Positions 54,710-64,000 of a stretch of DNA of 64,000 nucleotides are shown one piece after another. This DNA is from JBBQWZ01 sp038210135 (lineage in GTDB: Bacteria > Acidobacteriota > Terriglobia > Bryobacterales > Bryobacteraceae). The translations under genes were made by a program, and so were the position numbers. Every line of letters starts with the position of its first letter. The stretch's first letter is position 1. The stretch is from assembly GCA_038210135.1 (NCBI GenBank), contig JBBQWZ010000029.1:20260-84259 (forward strand). The letters are read 5' to 3'. The notes under the pieces are model-generated. The model saw nothing but the letters and a program-made list of their open reading frames with translations, searched no databases and was not told where the DNA came from.

Positions 54710-56707
54710 TTACTCGGTGGGGCGCTTGGCTCTTTCGTCTCCGTCCAGGAAGCGGCGGAACCAGTACTGCTGCCAGTTCAGGCTTTCGACCAGGTGAGCG
54801 GGTTCGCCGGTGCGCGTAAGGTTGTGATTCTCGCGCGGGAAGATGACGATTTCCGCGGTGACTCCAAAATGTCGCAGGGCTCGGAACCACTGCTCGCCCT
54901 GTTCTAGCGGCGTGCGAAGATCCTGTTCCGAGTGCATGACCAGGGTCGGCGTCTTGACGTTCTTCGCGTGTTTGAGCGGCGAGAACTCCCAGTAAAGATC
55001 GAAATTCTGGAACAGGTCGCCGCCGAAATCACGGTCGTGGCCGAAAGCGGCGTCGCGGGTACCTTCATCGGAAATGAAATTCGAGATGCAGCGAAGGGTC
55101 GCGGCGGCGGCGAAGATGTTGGTGTGGCTGGTGATCCAGTTGGTCATGAAGCCGCCGTAGCTTCCGCCGGTGACGCCGAGCCTGGTGCGATCGATCCAGG
55201 GATTTTTTGAGAGCACCGCTTCGACGCCGGTCATGATGTCGGTGTAGGCCCCGCCGCCCCAGTTTTTATCGACGCCACGTTGAAATTTGACGCCGTAGCC
55301 GGAGGAGCCACGAGGATTGACGTAGAACACGGCCCACCCGCGCGCGGCGTAGCCCTGGAATTCGTGGTTGAATTCCGTGCCATACATGCTGGCCGGTCCG
55401 CCGTGGATGCTGAGGATCATGGGATATTTCTTTCCGGCCTGCCAGCCCAGCGGCTTCACCAGAAAGCCTTCGACGTCCCAGCCGTCGGAGGCGCGATAAG
55501 GAACGCGTTCGACACTGGCGAGTTCGAGGCTCTTCCACATTTCGTTGTTGAAGGACGTCAGCGGACGCCATGGGCCGGAAGCGGTGCGCGTGTAGAGCTC
55601 GTCGAAGTGCTCGAAATCGGAGCAGACGGCGACGAAGTTCGCACCACGCGCGGAGTAGTCGCGGCAGTGCTTGTTGGAGGGCGTGACGCGCGTGGGCAAA
55701 CCGGTTCCGACATCGAGTTTGTAGACCAGGGTTTCGCCTTTGGCCTGGGTGCTGAAGTAGATGTCGTTTTCGCCGTCGAACTGCGGATCGCCGACGGCGA
55801 AGTCGAGATTGGGCGCGAGAGTCCTCGGCGGCGCGCAGCAGGAGGCCAGCTTCCAGGAGATGCCGATCGTTTCATCGGTGCTTTCGATGTAGGCGATGGA
55901 GGATCCATTGGGCGACCAGCGGGGCGTGTTGTCGGGCTCGGAGCTGGTGGAGATTTTGCGCAGCGCGCCGCCTTCGGCGGGGATTACCCAGATGTCGGTG
56001 TTGCGGCCGAAGTCGAATTCCTTGCCGGTGCGATCGGAGACGAAGGCGATTTCCTTGGCGTCGGGCGACCACTGCGGATCGAGGTCGTTCCAGTCGTCGC
56101 CGTCGGTAAGTTGCCTGGCTTCGCCGGTGACAGCGTCGGCGATCCAGAGGTGGCTGCGCTTGTCGTCGAACCAGCCGCTGTCGTTGAATTTGTAGCGCGC
56201 GTTTTTGTAGTGCTTCACGTCGCTGGTGGTTTTCTTCGCGGCGCGATCGCTGGGTCCGGTACGGCTGAGGAAGACGAAGCGTTTTCCATCGGGCGACCAC
56301 TGGATGTTCGACGCGCCGTTCGGAATCTTCGTCAGCTGACGGGCTTCGCCGCCATCGAAACGGAGGAGTTGGATTTGCGCGCGCGCGCCGTCCCGAGTGG
56401 ACAGGAAAGCGAGTTGTTTGCCGTCGGGCGACCAGCGCGGGGAGTTGCTGGAGTAGCCGGACGCGGTGATTTGACGCGGCGGCGCGCCGCCGTCGGTGGG
56501 CACCAGCCAGATGGAAGAGACGCGGCGATTCTTTTCCTTGTCGATGACGCTCCGCGTGAAGGCGACCTGCTTGCCGTCGGGCGAGAGCTTGGGGTCGGAA
56601 ACGAACTGGAAGCGGAAGTAGTCTTCGGGCACCAGTCCGCGAGTCTGGGCCAGGGCCGTGCTTGCAAGCGCGGTGGAGATCAGAACGAACCGAAGCATCG
56701 GATGCAT
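54710..56707 (-). CDS. Exported S9 prolyl-oligopeptidase-family peptidase
   Basis: 665 aa with signal peptide (FVLISTALASTALAQ). The N-terminal ~400 residues are a WD40-like/TolB-type beta-propeller (repeated SPDGKQ and WSPDG motifs). The C-terminal alpha/beta-hydrolase has the nucleophile elbow GVTGGSYGGFMTNW, Asp in HSEQDLRTPLEQG and His in FPRENHNLTRTG. Acylaminoacyl- or dipeptidyl-peptidase activity is likely; the exact specificity is not readable. Confidence 0.92.
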   Translation of the reverse strand: MHPMLRFVLISTALASTALAQTRGLVPEDYFRFQFVSDPKLSPDGKQVAFTRSVIDKEKNRRVSSIWLVPTDGGAPPRQITASGYSSNSPRWSPDGKQLAFLSTRDGARAQIQLLRFDGGEARQLTKIPNGASNIQWSPDGKRFVFLSRTGPSDRAAKKTTSDVKHYKNARYKFNDSGWFDDKRSHLWIADAVTGEARQLTDGDDWNDLDPQWSPDAKEIAFVSDRTGKEFDFGRNTDIWVIPAEGGALRKISTSSEPDNTPRWSPNGSSIAYIESTDETIGISWKLASCCAPPRTLAPNLDFAVGDPQFDGENDIYFSTQAKGETLVYKLDVGTGLPTRVTPSNKHCRDYSARGANFVAVCSDFEHFDELYTRTASGPWRPLTSFNNEMWKSLELASVERVPYRASDGWDVEGFLVKPLGWQAGKKYPMILSIHGGPASMYGTEFNHEFQGYAARGWAVFYVNPRGSSGYGVKFQRGVDKNWGGGAYTDIMTGVEAVLSKNPWIDRTRLGVTGGSYGGFMTNWITSHTNIFAAAATLRCISNFISDEGTRDAAFGHDRDFGGDLFQNFDLYWEFSPLKHAKNVKTPTLVMHSEQDLRTPLEQGEQWFRALRHFGVTAEIVIFPRENHNLTRTGEPAHLVESLNWQQYWFRRFLDGDERAKRPTE

Positions 56708-56827
56708 AGCAGTCTAGTCTAATGGACCGGCAGTGATCGAACGGTCTTGGATTTTGAGAACGCCCACATGCTTTCGGAAGACTCAGACGATGCGCTGAAG
56801 TTCCCGATTTTGGCGGCGCACTGTAGA

Positions 56828-58258
56828 ATGGGAGTTCCTGGAGGTTATGGGGAATTGATCGCATTTATACGCCCCATGGCGCCGTTCAACCGGTACATCC
56901 AGAATGTTCCGCTGAATTACGTCCATCTCGCCGCCTACCTTCGCGAACACGGGTACGCTCCGCAAATTCTCGACATGGTTTTCGACCATGTCACGCCGGC
57001 GTATGTCGACGACGTCATTCGGAAAAACGATATTCGTGTGGTTGGAATCGGGTGCATGACGTGCGAACTTCCGCAGGCGGTGGAAGAAGCCCGGCGGTTG
57101 AAGGTTGCTCATCCGGGGATTCAGGTTGTGTTCGGCGGCGCGCATCCTTCGGGCGCTCCGGAAGAATGCCTCCAAACGGGCGTGGTCGATTTCGCAATTG
57201 TGGGCGAGGGCGAGATCGCGCTGGTGGGATTGCTCAAGGCGTTGCAAGCCGGGCGCGAGCCGGAGAACATTCCCGGCGTTTGGCGGATGCGCGACGGGCG
57301 GGTGGTTCCGGGCGGGTCCGCGGCGGTGCCGGATATTGAGGCGCTTCCTCGTCCGGCTTACGACCTGCTGAAGCTCGAAGATTATTTCAAACTCGATTCG
57401 CCCTGGCACTTTCCGAAGTCGCGCAATGCGGTGCAATTCGTTTCCGAGCGCGGCTGCCCGTATCAGTGTTCGTACTGCCACGAGATTCACACGAAGAAAT
57501 TCCGCGCGCTGTCCGCGGAGGCGGTTCTGGACCAGATGGAGTGGCTGGTGAAGGAGCATGGCGTCCGCGAGTTCATGATCGTGGACGACATCTTCAATTT
57601 CCATCTGGAGCGCGCGAAAGAGATTTGCCGTGGGATCATTTCGCGCGGATTGAAGATCCATTTGCAATTTCCGAACGGCGTGCGTGGAGACCGGTTCGAC
57701 GAAGAACTGGTGGTGCTGATGAAGCAGGCCGGCACGCACTACATGGCGGTGGCGATTGAGACCGTGTCGGAGAAGTTCCAAAAGCTGATCCGCAAGAATC
57801 TCAAAATCGACCGCGCGAAGCAGACCATCGATTGGGCGAAGAAGCACTCGATCGAGGTCTGCGGGTTCTTCATGATCGGCTTCCCGGGCGAGACGCTGGC
57901 CGAGGTCAACAAGACGGTGGAGTTCGCGGTGAATGCTCCGCTGGACACAATTTTTCTGTCGCTGGTTTCGCCGTTCAAGGGGACGAAGCTGCGGACGGAT
58001 ATGGAGAACGGGCATTTCGGCGAGATGGATCAGGCGGGGTTCGTGGCGCTCGATCAGCTGTTCCCGATGGTGCACAACAAGTCGCTGCCGGTTGAAGAAC
58101 TGGTAAAGATCCAGCGGCGGGCGTACTGGCGTTTTTACACGAAGCCGCACTCGCTGTTGAATCTGACGCGAAAGATGACGAACCGGCGGAATGTGGTGAA
58201 GCTATTCCGCGCGGTGAAGCGGCGGATTGTGAAGGACGAACTCGTCAGCGTGAATTAG
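56828..58258 (+). CDS. B12-binding radical SAM protein
   Basis: About 476 aa. An N-terminal cobalamin-binding Rossmann region (VVGIGCMTCELPQAVEEARR, VFGGAHPSGAPEE) is followed by radical SAM motif CPYQCSYCH and a long TIM-barrel part (FMIGFPGETLAEVNKTVEFA). Such enzymes methylate unreactive carbons or build lipids or cofactors; the product is not clear. The start is uncertain: the frame opens at TTG 56747, with ATG 56768 and 56828 as options; TTG 56855 has GGAGG 10 bp upstream. Confidence 0.85.
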   Translation: MGVPGGYGELIAFIRPMAPFNRYIQNVPLNYVHLAAYLREHGYAPQILDMVFDHVTPAYVDDVIRKNDIRVVGIGCMTCELPQAVEEARRLKVAHPGIQVVFGGAHPSGAPEECLQTGVVDFAIVGEGEIALVGLLKALQAGREPENIPGVWRMRDGRVVPGGSAAVPDIEALPRPAYDLLKLEDYFKLDSPWHFPKSRNAVQFVSERGCPYQCSYCHEIHTKKFRALSAEAVLDQMEWLVKEHGVREFMIVDDIFNFHLERAKEICRGIISRGLKIHLQFPNGVRGDRFDEELVVLMKQAGTHYMAVAIETVSEKFQKLIRKNLKIDRAKQTIDWAKKHSIEVCGFFMIGFPGETLAEVNKTVEFAVNAPLDTIFLSLVSPFKGTKLRTDMENGHFGEMDQAGFVALDQLFPMVHNKSLPVEELVKIQRRAYWRFYTKPHSLLNLTRKMTNRRNVVKLFRAVKRRIVKDELVSVN

Positions 58259-58296
58259 GCTGAGGCAGTTCCATAGCCGATGAGTTGCTTGCAGTG

Positions 58297-58315
58297 CACA
58301 GGCCGGAGGCCTATG
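58297..58315 (-). repeat. Dispersed palindromic repeat, copy 4
   Basis: Exact 19-bp match to copy 1 in reverse orientation, between convergent genes, where it could act as a terminator-like hairpin. Confidence 0.6.
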
Positions 58316-58318
58316 CCA

Positions 58319-59755
58319 CTAGGCGAGGATGTCTTTGATGACTTCGCCGCTGACGTCGGTGAGGCGGAAGTCGCGCCCGCTGTAGCGGTAGGTCAGCTTG
58401 GTGTGGTCGATGCCGAGCAGGTGCAAAATGGTCGCGTGCAGGTCGTGCACGTGGACCGGCTTTTCGACGGCCTTGAAGCCGAATTCGTCGGTGGCTCCGT
58501 AGGTGATCCCGCCTTTGACACCGCCGCCCGCGAGCCACATGGTGAAGCCGAACGGATTGTGATCGCGGCCGTTCTGCTGTGATCCGCCTCCGCCGCCGAC
58601 TTCCTGCACGGGAGTGCGGCCGAACTCGGAGCCGCAGACTACCAGCGTGTCTTTCAACAGGCCGCGCGATTTCAGGTCCTTGATCACGGCGGCGAATGGC
58701 TTATCGGAATCCATCGCGTTTTTGCGATGCGCCTGGATGTCGTTGTGCGCATCCCAGGGGTCGCCTTTGCCGTAATACACCTGCACCATGCGGACGCCGC
58801 GTTGCGCGAGGCGAACGGCCATCAGGCATCCGCGGGCGGTGCTGCCCAGGCCGTAGAGCTTCAGCGTGGCTTCGGTTTCCTTGCGAATATCGAACACTTC
58901 CGGCGCCTCAGTCTGCATGCGGTAGGCGACCTCCATCGACTGTATGGAGGCTTCAAGCTGGGGATCGCGAAGGCCTTCGCGTTCGACGCGGAGCTTGTCG
59001 AGTTTTTCAAGCAGATCTAATTCGCGGCGCTGTTCGGGGAGCGAAAAGTCCTGATTGTTGAGAAACGAGACGAGCTTTTTCGGATCGAAATCTTTGCTGA
59101 CGATCGCGTCGCCGATTTGTTTTTCTACTTTGTCGGAGATGAAGGTGCCCTGATGAACGGCGGGAAGGAAGGCCGAATTCCAGAGAGGCGGTCCGACGCT
59201 GGTGGGCACATCGGGACAGAGAACGACGAAGCCGGGAAGATTCTTGTTGTCGGTGCCGAGCCCGTAGGTGAGCCACGAGCCGAGCGTCGGGCGTCCGACC
59301 TGGCTGTGGCCGGTGTTCATCATCAGCAGCGACGGCTCGTGATTCGGGATATCGGTATACATCGAACGGATGAAGCAGATGTCGTCGGCGCACTCGCCGA
59401 CGTGCGGGAACAGCTCGCTGACTTCGCGGCCGCACTGCCCGTATTTCTTGAACGTAAACGGCGAGCGCATCAGCGCACCGGTTTTGCGTTCGGTCGCGAC
59501 GGAGCCACCAGGCAGAGGCTGGCCGTGATATTTCTCGAGCGCCGGTTTCGGATCGAAGCTGTCCACCTGCGAGAGGCCGCCGTTCATGAAGAGGAAGATG
59601 ACGCGCTTGGCTTTCGCGGGGTGGTCCAGCTTGCGTGGCGATTCCTGTGCTTGCGCAATGGATTCGCCGACGAGGCCGGCGAAGGCCATCATGCCGAATC
59701 CGCCGCCCATGCTTCGCAGGGCTTCGCGGCGCGTGACTGGTTTAGTGGGCGGCAT
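58319..59755 (-). CDS. DUF1501 protein, Tat-exported
   Basis: 478 aa. TRREALRSMGGGFGMMAFAG is a twin-arginine-like signal. The body is the DUF1501 sulfatase/phosphatase-like fold (VIFLFMNGGLSQVDSFDPKP, VVCGSEFGRTP). It is 80 bp downstream of the DUF1549/DUF1553 gene on the same strand, the standard pairing in acidobacteria and planctomycetes. Thought to act in extracytoplasmic polysaccharide breakdown, but the reaction is unproven. Confidence 0.9.
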   Translation of the reverse strand: MPPTKPVTRREALRSMGGGFGMMAFAGLVGESIAQAQESPRKLDHPAKAKRVIFLFMNGGLSQVDSFDPKPALEKYHGQPLPGGSVATERKTGALMRSPFTFKKYGQCGREVSELFPHVGECADDICFIRSMYTDIPNHEPSLLMMNTGHSQVGRPTLGSWLTYGLGTDNKNLPGFVVLCPDVPTSVGPPLWNSAFLPAVHQGTFISDKVEKQIGDAIVSKDFDPKKLVSFLNNQDFSLPEQRRELDLLEKLDKLRVEREGLRDPQLEASIQSMEVAYRMQTEAPEVFDIRKETEATLKLYGLGSTARGCLMAVRLAQRGVRMVQVYYGKGDPWDAHNDIQAHRKNAMDSDKPFAAVIKDLKSRGLLKDTLVVCGSEFGRTPVQEVGGGGGSQQNGRDHNPFGFTMWLAGGGVKGGITYGATDEFGFKAVEKPVHVHDLHATILHLLGIDHTKLTYRYSGRDFRLTDVSGEVIKDILA

Positions 59756-59835
59756 AGGCGGTGACGATTCTCGCGTGGGGTCCGCCCCCTAACGGTCGCG
59801 GTTCGGTGCTGATGTCGCTAATTTGCATTCGTGGC

Positions 59836-62805
59836 TTATTCGACGAACAGAAATTCGCTGGAGCTGAGAAGGATTTTGGCGTAGCGACCCCAGGCGGTGG
59901 GCGGGAGGAGCTTGGGATCCTTCTTGGCGTCCCCTCCCTTGCGGTCGGGGTTCAAGCCTGGGATGCTTGCCTCTGGTTTCGCAGCTTTGTCTTTGTCCTT
60001 GGCTGCTTTGTCTTTTTCCGCTTTTTCCTTGTCTGCTTTTTCCTTGGCCTCTTTGACCGCGCGGCGCTCGTCGTATTCTTTCATCGGCTCGGCGGAGAGG
60101 TAGGCGATTCCAGCTTCGATTTCAGGATCGGTGGGCGTGCGGCCGAACACCAGCGCATACGCCTTCGCGATCCGCGCTTTCTGGGTGGGCTCGACGGCGA
60201 CGCGACGCGCCAGCAACTCGGCTTGCTGCTGGACGAAGGCGCTGTTCATCAGGAACAGGCGCTGCGAAGGAACGTTGGTGGCGAAGCGCTTTTCGGCCGA
60301 CATGTTCGGGCTCGGAAAATCGAACAGCTGGAGATATTCGTCGAGTTTGTAGCGGCTGACTTTGCCGTAAACGGTACGACGACTGTTCGCGGAATTGAGT
60401 TCCTGCGAAGGGCCTCCTAGCTTGGCATCAAGCGCTCCGGAGACTTGCAACAGAGAATCGCGAATCTGTTCCGCGTCCATGCGGTGGCGGTCGAAACGCC
60501 AGTATAGGCGATTCGCCGGATCCTTATCGAAGTTCGCCGCGGACATTTCGTTGCCAAGCTGATAGGGGGCGCTGCGCATGATTTCGCGGTGCAGCTTCTT
60601 GATCGACATTCCGTTCGCGAGGAAGAACTGCGCGAGGTGGTCGAGCAGTTCCGGATTGCTGGGGCGCTCGCCCGCGACTCCGAAGTTACTCGGCGTGTCC
60701 ACGAGACCGGTCCCGAAATGCGCTTTCCACACGCGGTTGACAATGACGCGGATGGCGATGGGTTGGCGGATGATTTCCTCGGCGAGTTCCATGCGGCCGC
60801 TGCCCTTGTCGAAGGTCTTCGATGGATTCAACACGCTGAGAAAGGCGCGTGGAACTTCGTCGCCGAGGTTCATGGGGTTGCCGCGCAGATGGAGGCGGAG
60901 GTTCGCCGGCTTCTCGGCTTCGGTGACTCCGTGGACATACGGATACTGCGCTGGCATCGATTTGCGGAACGCTTCGATATCAGTTTTTTGGGCTTCGAGA
61001 TACGCGCGCCGGTCGGCGCTCAGTTGGCGTTCAAGACCCCAACCACGGAAGGCCAGAAGCCCGGGTTTGTGGTCATCGAAAATTTGCGCGGGGTCGAAGC
61101 CGTCGGCGAGGTCGCGCTCGAAAACGTCAATCAGAAAGTTGGTTTTCTCGATGGGAAGAGACTTCAGGACGAGGCCGCAGTTAGGGCAGAAATCATCGTT
61201 GGTGATGAATTCGCTAGGCAGATTGGCTTTTTTCTTCGGCTTGTTGCCTTCAGTGGCCTTCGCGATGATGATGTCGTTTTCTTCCTTCAGCTCTTTTTTC
61301 TCGAAAAGAACGTCGAGCAACAGCTGCTGAAATTCGTCGGCGAGCTTTTTCGCTTCCTCGGCGGAACCGCCGCGCTGGATCATTTGCTGCCAGGCGGTGA
61401 GGTAGGGATAGAACTTCGGGGGTTTGGCTGAAAAGAGCACAAAACGATCGAACAATTCGTAGTCGAGCTTCGCCTCGCTGACGACTTTAGCGGCCGCTTC
61501 CTTCGGCTCGCCTTTGACGCGCCACACGGCTTGGAGGTAACGCGAAGTCTGGAGAGCCAGCGATTCGGCTAGCTGCCTGCTTTCGGTATTCGTGAATTCG
61601 CCAGCGAACTTCTGTTTGCTGTCGAAGCGCTTATTGAGTTTCTTATAGTCGTCCGCGACGCCCTTCGGCACCATCGGAAACTCGTGGTAGACGGCGTTCG
61701 CGAAGACTCCGGCGAGTGCATAGTAATCCTTCTGCGCGATCGGATCGTACTTGTGATCGTGGCAGCGCGAGCACGCAACGGTGAGGCCAAGGAAGCCGCG
61801 AGAGACGGCGTCCACGCGATCGTTGCGCTCGTCGGCCTTGGTGATCTCGACGGAGCCGTTGTCGTAATACCAGGGTCCGAGGCCGAGGAAGCCGAGGCCC
61901 GGAAGCATGCGCGCGCGGATGGAATCGTCCATCAGGTCGGCGGCGAGTTGCGCTTTCACGAATTGGTCGTAGGGCAGGTCGTCGTTGAAGGCCTTGATCA
62001 CCCAATCGCGATAGAGGTAGGCGAACGGGTACGGATTGTTGCCGCGGCCCATGGGATCGAGGCTGCGGTAGTCGTCCTCGCCGTAGCGGGCGACGTCGAG
62101 CCAGATGCGGCCCCAACGCTCGCCGTATTGCGGCGAAGCGAGCAGGCGGTCGATGGCTTTCGTGTAGGCGTCGGCGGACTGATCTTTTTCGAAGGCTTCG
62201 ATTTCCTCGATGGCGGGCGGAAGTCCAGTGAGGTCGAGCGTCGCGCGGCGCAGCCAGAGGTGACGGGAGGCGGGCTTCGACGGTTTGAGATTTTCTTTTT
62301 CGAGACGAGCGCGGATAAAGCGGTCGATATCGGTTTTCGCCCAAGCGGAATCGGCGGGCGTCGGTACGGCAGGCTTCAAAAGGGGAACAAAGGACCAGAA
62401 TTGGCGGCGTTCCGGTGTGATGAAGTCCTTGGCCTTCGAGATTTCGACGTTCGATTCGGGCCAGACGGCGCCGTCGCGAATCCATTCGACGAGCGTGTCG
62501 ATCTCGCTCTTCGCGAGCTTGCCGCCCTTGGGCATCTTGAGGGATTCGGTTTGCCTGATGGCGCGAATGAGCAGGCTCTTTTCGGCCTCGCCGGGAATGA
62601 GCGCGGTGCCAGATGCTCCGCCTTTGACGAGGGCCGCGCGGGAATCCATACGCAGTCCGCCCATTGCCGCGGTCGTGTGGCAGGCGTAACACTGGGTGGC
62701 AAGAATCGGGCGCACCTTGGCTTCAAAGAAATCGCTGGAGGTTCCAGCGAAGAGGGGCGCGGCCATCAGAAAAATTGTTGGGCGAAGCAGACTTGGCTCC
62801 CTCAA
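59836..62805 (-). CDS. PSD1/DUF1549-DUF1553 protein with cytochrome c domain
   Basis: 989 aa with signal peptide. An N-terminal heme motif CYACH (planctomycete-type cytochrome c) precedes DUF1549 (SPQYGERWGRIWLDVARYGE) and DUF1553 (AFLSVLNPSKTFDKGSGRM to the C-terminal LSSSEFLFVE). Two unusual points: a CPNCG pair in the middle (DDFCPNCGLVLKS, after a Lys-rich stretch) and a ~40-residue Lys/Ala/Glu/Asp low-complexity linker (EKADKEKAEKDKAAKDKDKA) inside the end of DUF1553. Pairs with the DUF1501 gene. Confidence 0.9.
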   Translation of the reverse strand: MREPSLLRPTIFLMAAPLFAGTSSDFFEAKVRPILATQCYACHTTAAMGGLRMDSRAALVKGGASGTALIPGEAEKSLLIRAIRQTESLKMPKGGKLAKSEIDTLVEWIRDGAVWPESNVEISKAKDFITPERRQFWSFVPLLKPAVPTPADSAWAKTDIDRFIRARLEKENLKPSKPASRHLWLRRATLDLTGLPPAIEEIEAFEKDQSADAYTKAIDRLLASPQYGERWGRIWLDVARYGEDDYRSLDPMGRGNNPYPFAYLYRDWVIKAFNDDLPYDQFVKAQLAADLMDDSIRARMLPGLGFLGLGPWYYDNGSVEITKADERNDRVDAVSRGFLGLTVACSRCHDHKYDPIAQKDYYALAGVFANAVYHEFPMVPKGVADDYKKLNKRFDSKQKFAGEFTNTESRQLAESLALQTSRYLQAVWRVKGEPKEAAAKVVSEAKLDYELFDRFVLFSAKPPKFYPYLTAWQQMIQRGGSAEEAKKLADEFQQLLLDVLFEKKELKEENDIIIAKATEGNKPKKKANLPSEFITNDDFCPNCGLVLKSLPIEKTNFLIDVFERDLADGFDPAQIFDDHKPGLLAFRGWGLERQLSADRRAYLEAQKTDIEAFRKSMPAQYPYVHGVTEAEKPANLRLHLRGNPMNLGDEVPRAFLSVLNPSKTFDKGSGRMELAEEIIRQPIAIRVIVNRVWKAHFGTGLVDTPSNFGVAGERPSNPELLDHLAQFFLANGMSIKKLHREIMRSAPYQLGNEMSAANFDKDPANRLYWRFDRHRMDAEQIRDSLLQVSGALDAKLGGPSQELNSANSRRTVYGKVSRYKLDEYLQLFDFPSPNMSAEKRFATNVPSQRLFLMNSAFVQQQAELLARRVAVEPTQKARIAKAYALVFGRTPTDPEIEAGIAYLSAEPMKEYDERRAVKEAKEKADKEKAEKDKAAKDKDKAAKPEASIPGLNPDRKGGDAKKDPKLLPPTAWGRYAKILLSSSEFLFVE

Positions 62806-62871
62806 GAAAATTCTATTCGATTCCAGTATGCGTCACGAAGACGGAGACCCGGGCTGCGCTATCATTCGGCG

Positions 62872-63903
62872 GTGAGATTCCTGATGGTGTTCGGTTTGGC
62901 GTGCCCTGCGCTGCTATGGAGTCAGCCGAGCACGCCGGCACCGACGGCTTCGCAGGCCAAGGGTGTCACGACGCCCGGGGTGCAGATTCCGATTTCCAAA
63001 TTGAAGTTCGAGAACGTTTTTGAAATTCCGGGATCGCCGGACTGGATGGCGATCGGCGACGCACTTTGGATTTCGAATTCGCCGAAGAACACGGTTACGC
63101 GCATCGATCCGAAGAGCAACAAAATCGTCGATACGATCACGACCGGAAAGAACCCCTGCTCCGGCTTGGCAATCGGTTTCGGAAGTCTATGGGTGCCCAA
63201 TTGCGGCGAGCACAACGTTGTGCGGCTGGACCTCGGGACCGGAAAAATCACGGCCACGCTGCCGATTCCGGTGGCGGACGACGAGGGAGCGATCGCGACA
63301 GGCGCGGGCAGTGTGTGGGTGTTGACCGACAAGAAAGGCACGCTGGCGCGAATCGATCCGGACACCAACAAAATTGTGGCGGAGATCTATGTTCCGGTGG
63401 GTTCGTTTTGTGTGCTGTTCGCCGAGGACGCAGTGTGGATCACGAGCACGGAGCGGAATGTGCTGACGCGAGTGGATCCGCAGACGAATCTGGTCGTCGA
63501 GTCGATCGCCGTGGGAAAGGCTCCGCGATTTCTGGCCGTCGGCGAGGGTTCAATTTGGATTTTGAACCAGACCGAGGGAACGGTCTCGCGAGTGGACGCG
63601 AAGAGTAACAAGGTTACGGCGACGATTGAAGTGGGGGTTCCGGGCCCGGGCGGCGACATCGCGGTGGGCGAAGGTTCGGTATGGGTGACGGCGATTGGCT
63701 TTCCGATTTCGCGGATCGACCCGGCGTCGAATAAAGTGGTCCAGCAGTTCACCGGGGTTGGCGGCGACGCGATCCGGGTCGGGATGGGATCGGTGTGGGT
63801 GACGGACCTGAAGAACGGGAAGCTGATGCGGGTGGATCCGAAGCGGATAGAGGCGACACAGAGCATTTTCTCATCGAAGGATGAGCCTGAAGCGGGGCGT
63901 TGA
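62872..63903 (+). CDS. Exported YncE-like seven-bladed beta-propeller protein
   Basis: 343 aa from GTG 62872 (signal peptide VFGLACPALLWSQ); ATG 62884 is an alternative. Repeating blades with pattern NTVTRIDPKSNKIVDTI and GSVWVLTDKKGTLARIDP, about seven, as in YncE and virginiamycin B lyase-like proteins. It probably binds a ligand outside the cytoplasm; no catalytic residues were identified. The last 97 bp of the window hold no gene. Confidence 0.82.
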   Translation: MRFLMVFGLACPALLWSQPSTPAPTASQAKGVTTPGVQIPISKLKFENVFEIPGSPDWMAIGDALWISNSPKNTVTRIDPKSNKIVDTITTGKNPCSGLAIGFGSLWVPNCGEHNVVRLDLGTGKITATLPIPVADDEGAIATGAGSVWVLTDKKGTLARIDPDTNKIVAEIYVPVGSFCVLFAEDAVWITSTERNVLTRVDPQTNLVVESIAVGKAPRFLAVGEGSIWILNQTEGTVSRVDAKSNKVTATIEVGVPGPGGDIAVGEGSVWVTAIGFPISRIDPASNKVVQQFTGVGGDAIRVGMGSVWVTDLKNGKLMRVDPKRIEATQSIFSSKDEPEAGR

Positions 63904-64000
63904 GGGTGGGTGAGGCTGGAGTCTTTCTTTTTTGTTTGAGGAAAGAAGCAATCGTAGGCGCTGTGGGAATGTGGGAAACGCGGGAGCGTTTTCCAAGGGC

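Noticed and set aside
55280..56722. A 480-codon open frame opposite the S9 peptidase
   Set aside because: Val/Gly/Arg-biased shadow of the peptidase gene; the opposite strand has full catalytic motifs.

Overview
This 64 kb window comes from a GC-rich bacterium that is almost certainly an acidobacterium of the Solibacter/Bryobacter type. The lineage clues are a C-terminal domain of the kind first described in Solibacter (end of the 11369-17260 protein), two Oar-like TonB-dependent receptors with carboxypeptidase-regulatory N-termini, a DUF1501 + DUF1549/DUF1553/cytochrome c pair, and NHL/BACON repeat proteins. This assignment is inferred from gene content; no search was run.

Left flank (1-11013): a radical SAM/SPASM enzyme cut by the window edge, a class II CPD photolyase, a TIGR01777-type epimerase overlapping an exported ADP-ribosylglycohydrolase, the remnant of an MbcA/ParS-type (DUF2384) antitoxin broken by one stop codon, an NtrY/NtrX-type two-component pair whose sigma-54 contact motif is altered, and a GH29 alpha-L-fucosidase.

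Central genomic island (about 11014-43516, 32.5 kb): a tRNA-Ser(GCU) gene sits at 43495-43587. Its last 22 bases, CCA included, are repeated exactly and in the same orientation at 11014-11035. A tyrosine recombinase starts 64 bp from the tRNA 3' end and is tail-to-tail with a small excisionase-like HTH protein. The cargo has two parts. The first is an envelope/secretion block: a giant NHL-repeat protein, a FecR-like/caspase/TPR protein, a TonB receptor, an O-antigen-ligase-like membrane protein, and a divergent six-gene cluster. One arm of that cluster encodes an exported caspase, an HtrA-like serine protease and an HEXXH metalloprotease. The other arm encodes an exported unknown, an orphan CHASE2 sensor and a putative Tat substrate. 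The second part is a complete type I restriction-modification operon (hsdM-hsdS-hsdR) next to an unrecognised gene.

Right flank (43588-64000): two tandem related secreted proteins, a MazEF-type toxin-antitoxin pair, a glycan cluster (ABC-2 export permease with an extra N-terminal domain, GT4-methyltransferase fusion, DUF3108 protein, GT4 glycosyltransferase), an Oar-like TonB receptor, an S9 peptidase, a B12-binding radical SAM enzyme, a DUF1501/PSD1 pair and an exported beta-propeller protein.

The most unusual content is the caspase-HtrA-metalloprotease / CHASE2 divergon. Three protease classes are divergently arranged with a membrane sensor that has no output domain, with a near-consensus promoter for one arm and a palindrome over the likely -10 box of the other.
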